DNA of 5,858 nucleotides, taken from the NCBI GenBank assembly GCA_029859085.1, contig JAOUDU010000193.1, forward strand, positions 1 through 5,858, written 5' to 3'. The position numbers and the translations under genes are program-made. The number at the start of each line of letters is the position of its first letter. Position 1 is the first letter of the stretch. Below, in pieces: positions 1 to 5,858 of this stretch. The DNA comes from Gammaproteobacteria bacterium (GTDB taxonomy: Bacteria > Pseudomonadota > Gammaproteobacteria > Pseudomonadales > Halieaceae). A model generated the notes under the pieces. That model ran no database searches and had not been told where the DNA came from. It saw only the letters and a program-made list of their open reading frames with translations.

Positions 1-1587
1 GACGCCGGACCGATGGCCCATCCTGTGCGACCGGAGGCGGTGATCGAGATCAACAACTTCTACACCCTGACAGTCTACGAAAAGGGGGCGGAGGTGGTCC
101 GCATGATCCACACGCTGCTCGGCCCGGAGGTTTTCCGCAGGGGCTCAGACCTGTATTTCGAGCGCCACGACGGCCAGGCGGTAACCTGCGAGGATTTCGT
201 GCGCGCTATGGAGGACGCCAGCGGCGTGGACCTGCAGCAGTTCCGCCACTGGTACTCCCAGGCCGGCACCCCTGTGCTGACTGTGCGCGACGAGTACGAT
301 GCCGCGCGGGAGCGCTACACCCTGCATGTCACCCAGTCCTGCCCGCCGACCCCGGGCCAGCCCGATAAGCAGGCCTTCGTGATACCGCTGGCGATGGGCC
401 TGCTGGGTGACGCCGGCAACCTGCCCCTGCAGCTGGCCACGGGAGGGCCGGGCCCCGAGACGGCCGATAACACGCACCAGGTGCTGATCGTCGACCAGCC
501 ACAGCAGAGTTTTGTCTTCGAGCAGGTGCGGGAGCGACCGGTGCCTTCGCTGCTGCGGGGCTTTTCCGCACCGGTGCGGCTCGACTACAACTTCAGCAAG
601 GCCGACCTGTGCGCGCTGATGAGCCGGGACGACGACGGTTTCGTGCGCTGGGACAGTGCCCAGGCCCTGGCCACCCGGGTCATCAATGAGGTGGAGGCGC
701 AGATCCGGCAAAGTGCCGCCGCGGTCGTTGATCCGCTGCTGATCGAGGCCTGCCGCGGCCTGCTGTGCGACGAATCCCTCGATCCCGCGATGGTGGCGGC
801 GATGCTGACCCTGCCGGGGGAGGATTACCTGGCGGAATTGGCAAGCCACGCCGGGGGCGCGAATGTCGATACCATTCACAACGCGCGCTGGACCGTCCAG
901 GCGCAGATCGCCCGGGCCTGCCAGGCGCAGCTGCTCGATTGCTACCAGCGCCTGGCCAGTACCGCCGACTACGCGCCGTCCCCCGGACAGGTCGCCGCCC
1001 GCAGCCTGCGCAACACCTGCCTGGAGTTCCTCGCCTGTGCCCGGGACCTGCAACCGGACCTGGCCCCGCGCCAGTTTGCCCAGGCGCACAACATGACCGA
1101 CCGGCTGGCAGCCCTGCGGGCCATCGTGTTCTACGGCAATGAAGCCCGGCGCGAGCAGGCCCTGGAGCGGTTCCATAGCGACTGGCGTCACGATGCCCTG
1201 GTGATGAACCAGTGGTTCGCGGTGCAGGCCGCGATGCCGCTGGGGGATACCCTCGAGCGGGTGCAGGGGCTGTTGTCACACCCGGATTTCGACCTGCGCA
1301 ACCCCAACAAGGTGCGCTCCCTGGTGGGCGTGTTCGCCGGCCAGAACCCGGTGCAGTTTCATCGTATCGACGGCGCGGGCTACCGCTTCCTGGCCGACAT
1401 GGTGCTGCGCCTCAACGGCGCGAACCCGCAGTTGGCCTCGCGTTTGCTGGGCCCCCTGAGCAAGTGGCGCAACTACCGCGGCCGGGCCGAACTGATGTGC
1501 GCCCAGCTGCAGCGCCTGGCGGCGCAGCCTGACCTGTCACCGGATGTATTCGAACTGGTGAGCAAGTCCCTGGCCGGGCGCGAGTAG
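1..1587 (+). CDS. pepN: Aminopeptidase N (M1 family), C-terminal part, 5' end cut by window edge
   Basis: This is the C-terminal part of a zinc-dependent M1 aminopeptidase, which removes N-terminal residues from peptides in the cytoplasm during peptide turnover. The frame is open from base 1, so the ATG at 13 is an internal methionine and not a start. The 528 visible codons should correspond to roughly residue 356 onward of the about 870-residue E. coli enzyme. TLTVYEKGAEV (from codon 22) carries the tyrosine, codon 26 at bases 76-78, that stabilises the transition state (Tyr381 in E. coli). LYFERHDG, AMEDASGVDL and WYSQAGTP follow and are typical PepN signatures. Next come the small beta-sandwich domain (about codons 90-190) and the long helical C-terminal domain, including NMTDRLAAL, NPNKVRSLVG and NPQLASRL. 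The zinc ligands (HEXXH) and GAMEN motif lie off the left edge. No frameshift is seen. The gene ends 22 bases from the convergent DUF3179 gene. Family assignment is very secure. Confidence 0.97.
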   Translation, partial: DAGPMAHPVRPEAVIEINNFYTLTVYEKGAEVVRMIHTLLGPEVFRRGSDLYFERHDGQAVTCEDFVRAMEDASGVDLQQFRHWYSQAGTPVLTVRDEYDAARERYTLHVTQSCPPTPGQPDKQAFVIPLAMGLLGDAGNLPLQLATGGPGPETADNTHQVLIVDQPQQSFVFEQVRERPVPSLLRGFSAPVRLDYNFSKADLCALMSRDDDGFVRWDSAQALATRVINEVEAQIRQSAAAVVDPLLIEACRGLLCDESLDPAMVAAMLTLPGEDYLAELASHAGGANVDTIHNARWTVQAQIARACQAQLLDCYQRLASTADYAPSPGQVAARSLRNTCLEFLACARDLQPDLAPRQFAQAHNMTDRLAALRAIVFYGNEARREQALERFHSDWRHDALVMNQWFAVQAAMPLGDTLERVQGLLSHPDFDLRNPNKVRSLVGVFAGQNPVQFHRIDGAGYRFLADMVLRLNGANPQLASRLLGPLSKWRNYRGRAELMCAQLQRLAAQPDLSPDVFELVSKSLAGRE

Positions 1588-1609
1588 GGGCTGGCGGCAG
1601 CGCGCGGCG

Positions 1610-2572
1610 CTACTGCGCAGGCTCCTTGAGGTACAGTGCGGTATCCGGGTGAAACGCAACCCAGGCAAACCAGTACCCTGAGGTAACGGGGAACTCATTG
1701 CCCCCGGCGTCGAAGGCCGTGGCGGCCTGCGCGGCCTTGTCCCACCTGATTTCCAGCGCCTGCTCACCCACGGTCACCGCCAGCGCGCCGTCGCTGAGCC
1801 TGTCGAGTTCCTCAAAGGGCAACGCCAGCGCCGCATCGCCGGCACTGACTCCCACCACCCAGGTTTTCGCAGGTATGCGCCAGTCGCTGTGGAGGGTGGC
1901 GAAAATCACCATCGGCAGGCGCCGGTATTCCGTATAGGGGCTCCTGTCGTAATCGCGCTGGTGACCGGTGTCGCGCGACAGCAGCAGTGACTGCGGGTAC
2001 TGTTTCGACCAGGCGCCCCAGGTGGTGTATTGCGCCGGTACCTGGGTGAGGGTGGTCCCCTTGAGCGGCCCGGTGACTGCCGTCTTCATCGCCTGCGACC
2101 AGAGCGACCTGGTGTCGCGGTCGTACAGCAGCACATTGCTGTTATAGATCAGGCCGGACACGCCGAAATTCAGCTCCCTGCCGCCGGCGTTCGCGAAAAA
2201 AGCCATGCCGGTGCCGCACAGCGGGCAGAACGTCACCGTGAGCGCGGTGTCGCCGAAGCGGTCGTTGACGATTTGATGGTAGTCCATGATGGCGATGGGA
2301 TAGGCCTTGGCGACGCCGTTGTAGTTCAGGCCCATCACCCGGTCATCGGGCCGGACCTGCCCGTCGCGCTCGGCGCCCTGCAGGAAGCGCGGATGGTCGA
2401 GGGCGGGAACGCCGTCGCGGCCGGGCCCGCCGTGGTCGATTTCATTGGGCGCGACCAGGCCTCCCTCCAGGTCGAAACCGTTGGAATAGGAGGGTTTTTC
2501 CCCCGCCCGGGCGACACCGCAGGTGCCCAGCAGCAACGCGATCGCGAGGGTGGCCGCAAGGGTTGATTTCAT
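1610..2572 (-). CDS. Exported DUF3179 domain-containing protein with CPLCG motif
   Basis: This is a 320-residue protein of the DUF3179 family, whose biochemical role is not established to my knowledge. Residues 1-23 look like a signal peptide: Lys2, a hydrophobic stretch, then an ARA-G signal peptidase I site, so a periplasmic or extracytoplasmic location is inferred. Family hallmarks in order are VMGLNYNGVAKAYPI (79-93), VTFCPLCGTGMAF (113-125), SGLIYNSNVLLYDRDT (139-154), SLWSQ (156-160) and SGYWFAWVAFHPDT (298-311). After signal removal the only cysteines are Cys116 and Cys119 of CPLC, which suggests a metal or redox site. The start at 2572 is chosen because AAGGAG lies 7 bases upstream and the signal peptide begins there; the frame stays open to 2719, but that extension would bury the signal peptide. 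The gene is monocistronic as far as visible, divergent from the esterase and convergent with pepN. Confidence 0.93.
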   Translation of the reverse strand: MKSTLAATLAIALLLGTCGVARAGEKPSYSNGFDLEGGLVAPNEIDHGGPGRDGVPALDHPRFLQGAERDGQVRPDDRVMGLNYNGVAKAYPIAIMDYHQIVNDRFGDTALTVTFCPLCGTGMAFFANAGGRELNFGVSGLIYNSNVLLYDRDTRSLWSQAMKTAVTGPLKGTTLTQVPAQYTTWGAWSKQYPQSLLLSRDTGHQRDYDRSPYTEYRRLPMVIFATLHSDWRIPAKTWVVGVSAGDAALALPFEELDRLSDGALAVTVGEQALEIRWDKAAQAATAFDAGGNEFPVTSGYWFAWVAFHPDTALYLKEPAQ

Positions 2573-2579
2573 GTTTTCT

Positions 2580-2585
2580 CTCCTT
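2580..2585 (-). promoter_or_regulatory. Shine-Dalgarno sequence of the DUF3179 gene
   Basis: The minus strand reads AAGGAG followed by 7 bases and then the ATG at 2572. This is a near-ideal ribosome binding site. It decides the start in favour of the 320-residue form with a signal peptide over the longer open frame that begins at 2719. Confidence 0.85.
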
Positions 2586-2600
2586 TTTGCCAGGTGTAGA

Positions 2601-2627
2601 CGGAACCCGGCGCGCCTGGTTCCGGGT
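2601..2627 (-). repeat. Overlapping inverted repeats in the DUF3179 leader
   Basis: On the + strand CGGAACC (2601-2607) and GGTTCCG (2618-2624) form a perfect 7-bp inverted repeat with a 10-base loop. An overlapping perfect 6-bp pair, ACCCGG (2605-2610) and CCGGGT (2622-2627), uses some of the same bases, so the two stems cannot form together. A third pairing, CCAGG (2590-2594) with CCTGG (2615-2619), lies closer to the ribosome binding site. The elements sit 5 to 42 bases upstream of the Shine-Dalgarno sequence. They could be an RNA hairpin in the leader or an operator for a dimeric repressor. Function is inferred only from position. Confidence 0.4.
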
Positions 2628-2636
2628 GCGGCCCGT

Positions 2637-2665
2637 AGTCTATCCCTATCAGCGCCGATGGTCGA
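2637..2665 (-). promoter_or_regulatory. Weak sigma70-like promoter candidate for the DUF3179 gene
   Basis: The minus strand has TCGACC (2660-2665, 4 of 6 matches to TTGACA), a 17-base spacer, and TAGACT (2637-2642, 4 of 6 matches to TATAAT). Transcription from here would start near 2630 and give a leader of about 58 bases containing the inverted repeats and the ribosome binding site. The spacing is good but both hexamers are mediocre, so this is only a candidate. Confidence 0.25.
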
Positions 2666-2812
2666 AGCCCGCTTGCAGGGTCCGCAAGGTATTCGCCGCC
2701 GATTTGGGTCGCCCGTCAACTGTCGTGTATCCTGCGGGGGCTTTGCAGTCGCGGATTTTAGCTTGTCGGGGATCGCGGTTCATACTCCAGTCGAATCAAG
2801 GCGGGACACCAG

Positions 2813-4633
2813 ATGAAAAAAAAGATCGCGTTGGGCGTATTGCTCGGGCTCGCAGGTATCGCATTCGGGATAAAACTCTGGCACACCCACGCGCCCAGTA
2901 GTGACTCAGTTCGCCACCTGGCAAGCGGGGATGTCGTCGGCTTTGAAGACAGGGAAAACACCTTCGCCTGGCTGGGCATACCGTTTGCGAAACCCCCTGT
3001 CGGGGCGTTGCGCTGGCGCGCGCCGCAGCCTGTGGAGCGCTGGAGCGGCGTGCGTGAGGCGCTGGAAAACGGCTCGATGTGCGCCCAGGTGTACCCGTTC
3101 AAATGGCCTGACCGGCTGATCGTCCTGGGCGATGAGGACTGTCTTTACCTGGATGTGTGGGCACCGCGCGAGGCCCGGGAGAAACCCGTCAACAGCAAGC
3201 TCCCGGTGATGGTCTGGATTCACGGTGGCGCCAATACCCTCGGATTGAGCGGGGCGACGCGGTCGTATAACCTGGCCGGGAAGGAAAACGTGATAGTCGT
3301 CTCCCTGCAGTACCGGCTCGGTCTGCTTGGCTGGTTCAGTCATCCCGCGCTGCGCAATACCGCGCCCGAACCCATGGACGCCACCAGTAATTTTGCCCTG
3401 CTCGATATGGTCGCCGCATTGCAATGGGTCAGGGACAATATTGCCGCTTTCGGGGGCGATCCCGATAACGTGACTATCTTTGGCCAGAGCGCCGGCGCAT
3501 TTGACGTGTATGCCCTGCTGGCCGCGCCTCCCGCGCGGGGGCTTTTCCACCGGGCGATCTCGCAAAGTGGCAATATCCAGACGCTGCCGCGGCCGCTGGC
3601 GGAAAATTACCTTGATGACGCTGAGCCCGGGCTGCGCTACAGCTTCAGGGAGTTTATCAACAAGCTGCTGGTTGCCGATGGCCGCGCCGCCAATCGCGAT
3701 GAGGCCAGGTCCCTGCAGCAAAGTATGGCCGATACGGAGCTCGCCGATTACCTGCGCAGCAAACCGGTGGAGACATTGTTTGAGGCGGTGCAGAGGCGTA
3801 CCGGCCTGGGTTATTTCACGCCGACCAATATCCGCGATGGCCTGGTGTTGCCTGACAAGCCGCTGCTGCAATTGTTCGCTGACCGCACACAGTACAACAG
3901 CGTCCCGGTCATCCTCGGCAGCAATCGCGATGAGTACAAGTTTTTCCTGTGGGGAAATCCCGCGTTGACTGATAAACGGTTCGGCGTGCTGCCTGAAATC
4001 AGGGATGTCGATGAATATAACCGCATGACACGCTATTTTTCCGATCAATGGCAGGTGATCGGTGTCAACGAGCCGGCTGCGGTGTTATCGAAAAGCCAGC
4101 CCGGAGAGGTCTATACCTATCGCTTTGACTGGGCGGGGCAGAAACCCCTGCTCGGTATCGACATGGCCGAATTGATCGGTGCCGGTCACGGCCTCGAAAT
4201 TACGTTTGTATTCGGCCCCGAGGCCGTGGATACGCTTTCGCTGTTTGCCCAGGCGGAAAATACCGGGAGCCGGGAAGCGCTGGAGGCGGCGATGATGAGT
4301 TACTGGGCATTGTTTGCCAGGACCGGGGAGCCCGGCAACGGTGGCAACCCGGCATTGCCTGTCTGGGAACCCTGGCGGGAAGCGGGTGCGAAGAAAATGA
4401 TCCTGGATCGCGCCGAGGCGGGCGGCGTCCATATGAGCAGTGAAACCCTGTCGGCGGCCCAGTTGAAACAGCGCCTGCTGCAGGACAGGGCGGTGGGCAC
4501 GACGCGGGACCGGTGCAAGCTTTATGCCCAGCTGTTTTACTATGCGATGACCACGGATTTCTGGAGTGATGACGAGTATGCCGCTATGGGTTGCGGCCAA
4601 TACCCCAGGGCACAATTCGAAGGGATTTTATAA
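2813..4633 (+). CDS. Type B carboxylesterase/lipase, membrane-anchored or exported
   Basis: This is a 606-residue alpha/beta-hydrolase of the type B carboxylesterase family (para-nitrobenzyl esterase-like), which hydrolyses carboxylic esters; the natural substrate cannot be told. FGGDPDNVTIFGQSAG (213-228) fits the family active-site signature with nucleophile Ser226, although it reads GQSAGA where GESAGG is usual. The oxyanion-hole motif is HGGA (137-140). The other triad members are likely Glu374 (SNRDEYKFF) and His459 (GAGHGLEITFVFG). EDCLYLDVWAP (108-118) matches the second family signature, and Cys110 should pair with Cys90. Residues 2-4 are lysines followed by a hydrophobic segment to about residue 23, with no clear cleavage site, so a signal anchor is likely. 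The C-terminal tail has two more cysteines, 568 and 594. The ribosome binding site is weak. The gene stands alone, divergent from the DUF3179 gene and 14 bases from the convergent zinc-ribbon gene. Confidence 0.94.
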   Translation: MKKKIALGVLLGLAGIAFGIKLWHTHAPSSDSVRHLASGDVVGFEDRENTFAWLGIPFAKPPVGALRWRAPQPVERWSGVREALENGSMCAQVYPFKWPDRLIVLGDEDCLYLDVWAPREAREKPVNSKLPVMVWIHGGANTLGLSGATRSYNLAGKENVIVVSLQYRLGLLGWFSHPALRNTAPEPMDATSNFALLDMVAALQWVRDNIAAFGGDPDNVTIFGQSAGAFDVYALLAAPPARGLFHRAISQSGNIQTLPRPLAENYLDDAEPGLRYSFREFINKLLVADGRAANRDEARSLQQSMADTELADYLRSKPVETLFEAVQRRTGLGYFTPTNIRDGLVLPDKPLLQLFADRTQYNSVPVILGSNRDEYKFFLWGNPALTDKRFGVLPEIRDVDEYNRMTRYFSDQWQVIGVNEPAAVLSKSQPGEVYTYRFDWAGQKPLLGIDMAELIGAGHGLEITFVFGPEAVDTLSLFAQAENTGSREALEAAMMSYWALFARTGEPGNGGNPALPVWEPWREAGAKKMILDRAEAGGVHMSSETLSAAQLKQRLLQDRAVGTTRDRCKLYAQLFYYAMTTDFWSDDEYAAMGCGQYPRAQFEGIL

Positions 4634-4647
4634 AGCGCGCCGTTCTG

Positions 4648-4821
4648 TCAGGAGTCGTTGCCCGTGTCCGTGGCCGGCACCTTTCTGAAAAACCGGTGGT
4701 CGCATTTGGCGCAGCGGAACTTCGGGTTTCTCCGGCAGATTTTTTCAAACCTGGAGCGGTGCAGGCGGGTGAAATCCCCGCTGCCACAGCGGGGGCATCG
4801 CATTCTGGTAGTGTCACTCAT
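4648..4821 (-). CDS. Small zinc-ribbon protein downstream of batD
   Basis: This is a 57-residue protein of unknown function. Two CxxC knuckles, CPRC (9-12) and CAKC (37-40), are separated by 24 residues and should bind one zinc ion as a zinc ribbon. The segment between them is strongly basic (RLHRSRFEK, then ICRRNPKFR) and holds one extra cysteine, Cys29. The second knuckle is followed by DHRFFRK, resembling the C..C..RF ending common in small bacterial zinc-ribbon proteins. The chosen ATG at 4821 lies one base after the batD stop codon (TGA-A-ATG) and has no visible Shine-Dalgarno sequence, which suggests translation by reinitiation after batD. A second ATG at codon 7, just before CPRC, is an alternative start. 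The basic linker makes nucleic-acid or protein binding plausible, but this is inference. The gene is short and easily missed. Confidence 0.8.
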   Translation of the reverse strand: MSDTTRMRCPRCGSGDFTRLHRSRFEKICRRNPKFRCAKCDHRFFRKVPATDTGNDS

Positions 4822-4822
4822 T

Positions 4823-5858
4823 TCAGCCGTTTTGCGGGTAGAGTTGCAATGGCGCCTCCGGGACTTTGCCGGCGCCGCGTCGTTTCGCGCGCAGGCCCCG
4901 GGCGGCTTCCGCCAGCGCGGCGCCATCCCAGGGGGACTGCACGTTACCGTACAGCACTGCGTTGAGTGAATCCAGTGCGGTGTCCAGCACCGGGTCGGCA
5001 AAGGCTGCGGATACCTGGGCCAGGGATGCGAGGCCGGGGTTTTCAGTCAGCGCCGCACTCCACTCGATGACGGCCTTGCGCGCCCGTGGCGCGTCGCCGC
5101 TCGAGCAGGCGTGCAGCAGCGCCTTGAAGGCCGGCTGTTCGCGCACATCACCGGTTCCGCTTGTCACCGGCCTGCCCCGCTTTATCCTCGACCAGGCCAG
5201 GAAGGCAAGTGTCAGCAGCCAGCCCACACCATTGACCAGCGCGATGATCGGCCACCAGTGGCCGTTGTCGTTACCGACTATCGGAATATTCGCCGGGGCC
5301 ACCGCCGGCGCTGCAATGGCCGGCGCGGGGACTGGCGTCGGGGCCTGGGGTGTAATTGCCGGACCGGTCCCGGTCACTTCCAGCTCCCGGGCGGGCAGTA
5401 CGGCGTAGCGCAACTGGTTGCTGGTGGTATCCCACCAGGGAATGCGCAGTTCCGGTATCTGCCAATGGCCGGCCTGGGTCGGCACCACCGCGACGCTGTC
5501 GACCCGGGTGCCCACCAGTCCGCCGGCCGCTTCCGCGTCAGCGATATTCGGCTGGTCCGGGTAGAATTTGAGCCCCTGCGCCGGCGGGAACATCACCGGC
5601 GGCAACTGGGCGCCCTGCAGACCCTCGCCGCGGATGGTAATGGTGCGGGTGGCGGATTCGCCCACCTTGAGCTGCTCCGGCGGTGTCGACCAGGATTCCT
5701 CCAGCGTCAGTTTCGCCGCCGGCAGCCAATCGCCCGCGGGATAGGTGTCAGGGCGGGGCAGTACCTCAATTTTCAGTGGCTCGGTGCTGCGCCGGACCTG
5801 GCGGCCGCCGCCACCGAGATCAAACACGCTGCGGCGGGGCGCGCGCTCCCTCGCGCTG
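4823..5858 (-). CDS. batD: BatD-like (oxygen tolerance) protein, C-terminal part, 5' end cut by window edge
   Basis: This is the C-terminal part of a BatD/BatD-like membrane protein, a usual member of moxR-bat clusters encoding an AAA+ ATPase and von Willebrand factor A proteins; its molecular role is poorly defined. The frame is open to the window end, so the GTG at 5825-5827 is probably internal; about 344 residues are visible. Counting from that valine, the extracytoplasmic part has STEPLKIEVLPRP (14-26), DWLPAAKLTLEESW (33-46), GESATRTITIRGEGL (56-70), LPPVMFPPAQGLKFYPDQP (75-93) and LRIPWWD (127-133), all typical of the family. A Pro/Ala-rich linker (about 155-182) leads to one transmembrane helix (about 191-213) followed by Arg/Lys, placing the last 120 residues in the cytoplasm. 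That helical tail ends with LDSLNAVLYG and W-DGAAL motifs also seen in BatD proteins. The gene is followed after one base by the zinc-ribbon gene. The fold assignment is secure; the symbol is by similarity. Confidence 0.88.
   Translation of the reverse strand, partial: SARERAPRRSVFDLGGGGRQVRRSTEPLKIEVLPRPDTYPAGDWLPAAKLTLEESWSTPPEQLKVGESATRTITIRGEGLQGAQLPPVMFPPAQGLKFYPDQPNIADAEAAGGLVGTRVDSVAVVPTQAGHWQIPELRIPWWDTTSNQLRYAVLPARELEVTGTGPAITPQAPTPVPAPAIAAPAVAPANIPIVGNDNGHWWPIIALVNGVGWLLTLAFLAWSRIKRGRPVTSGTGDVREQPAFKALLHACSSGDAPRARKAVIEWSAALTENPGLASLAQVSAAFADPVLDTALDSLNAVLYGNVQSPWDGAALAEAARGLRAKRRGAGKVPEAPLQLYPQNG

Larger units (their letters stand above)
2573..2812. other. Divergent intergenic region between the DUF3179 gene and the esterase
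   Basis: These 240 bases have no convincing gene and must hold the promoters for both flanking genes. On the DUF3179 side there is a strong ribosome binding site, overlapping inverted repeats and a weak sigma70-like promoter (separate entries). On the esterase side I see only a poor -10-like CATACT at 2781-2786 with no good -35. A hexamer TCGCGG also occurs twice (2749-2754 and 2773-2778), which could be chance in GC-rich DNA. The esterase ribosome binding site is weak: AAGG at 2798-2801 followed by GCGGGA at 2801-2806, ending 6 bases before the ATG. Confidence 0.7.

Noticed and set aside
145..1191. Long minus-strand open frame (348 codons) antisense to pepN
   Set aside because: It lies wholly within a clearly recognised gene, its translation has no family resemblance I can see and is low-complexity Gly/Arg/Pro-rich, as expected of an antisense frame in GC-rich DNA.
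1597..1614. GC-rich hairpin (AGCGC/GCGCT) at the end of pepN as a terminator
   Set aside because: The stem is only 5 bp with a 3-base loop and no T-tract follows on either strand, so it does not meet the pattern of an intrinsic terminator.
2030..2566. Plus-strand open frame (178 codons) antisense to the DUF3179 gene
   Set aside because: It mirrors the DUF3179 coding region, whose conserved motifs are unmistakable. There is no ribosome binding site or recognisable domain.
2519..2572. Lipoprotein signal in the DUF3179 protein (LLGTC around residue 18)
   Set aside because: Thr directly before Cys and Gly at -2 fit a lipobox poorly, and a good ARA-G signal peptidase I site follows five residues later.
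2573..2719. N-terminal extension of the DUF3179 protein by 49 codons
   Set aside because: The extension is Arg-rich, would place the signal peptide inside the protein, and ignores the strong AAGGAG just before the ATG at 2572.
2906..4048. Long minus-strand open frame (380 codons) antisense to the esterase
   Set aside because: The opposite strand encodes all esterase motifs. The antisense product shows no recognisable domain and no plausible start region.
4822..5001. N-terminal extension of the zinc-ribbon protein into batD
   Set aside because: The extra frame overlaps well-conserved BatD tail sequence and is a shadow of it. The ATG directly after the batD stop is the natural start.

Overview
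The window is GC-rich, compact, chromosomal-looking DNA. It suggests a gammaproteobacterium: the M1 aminopeptidase is clearly of the PepN type known from E. coli and relatives, and the other genes (a BatD-like protein, a DUF3179 protein, a type B carboxylesterase) are typical of free-living, often marine, members of that class. The genus cannot be fixed from the sequence alone. I see no rRNA, tRNA, CRISPR array, insertion sequence, integrase or attachment site.

Layout, left to right. (1) The left edge cuts into pepN on the + strand; about the last 528 codons are present, from just before the catalytic tyrosine to the stop at 1587. (2) After 22 bases comes the 3' end of a minus-strand gene (1610-2572) for an exported DUF3179 protein with a CPLCG motif. 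(3) A 240-base divergent intergenic region (2573-2812) holds the start signals for that gene and for the next one. It contains a strong Shine-Dalgarno sequence and overlapping inverted repeats in the DUF3179 leader. (4) A complete + strand type B carboxylesterase (2813-4633) has a full catalytic triad and an N-terminal membrane anchor or signal sequence. (5) After 14 bases come two minus-strand genes in one transcription unit: the C-terminal part of a BatD-like protein (4823 to beyond 5858) and a 57-residue zinc-ribbon protein (4648-4821), which starts one base after the batD stop.

How the genes fit together. PepN acts in cytoplasmic peptide turnover and has no evident link to its neighbours. 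The DUF3179 protein and the esterase are both predicted to be exported or membrane-anchored and share one promoter region, so co-regulation is possible but unproven. The BatD-like protein is normally part of a moxR-bat cluster, whose other members would lie beyond the right edge. The small zinc-ribbon protein appears to be the last gene of that operon and translationally coupled to batD.

Most of the window is ordinary housekeeping or accessory sequence. I do not see a convincing new multi-gene system. The least explained items are the zinc-ribbon protein behind batD and the DUF3179 protein, whose predicted mature form has a CPLC pair as its only cysteines.
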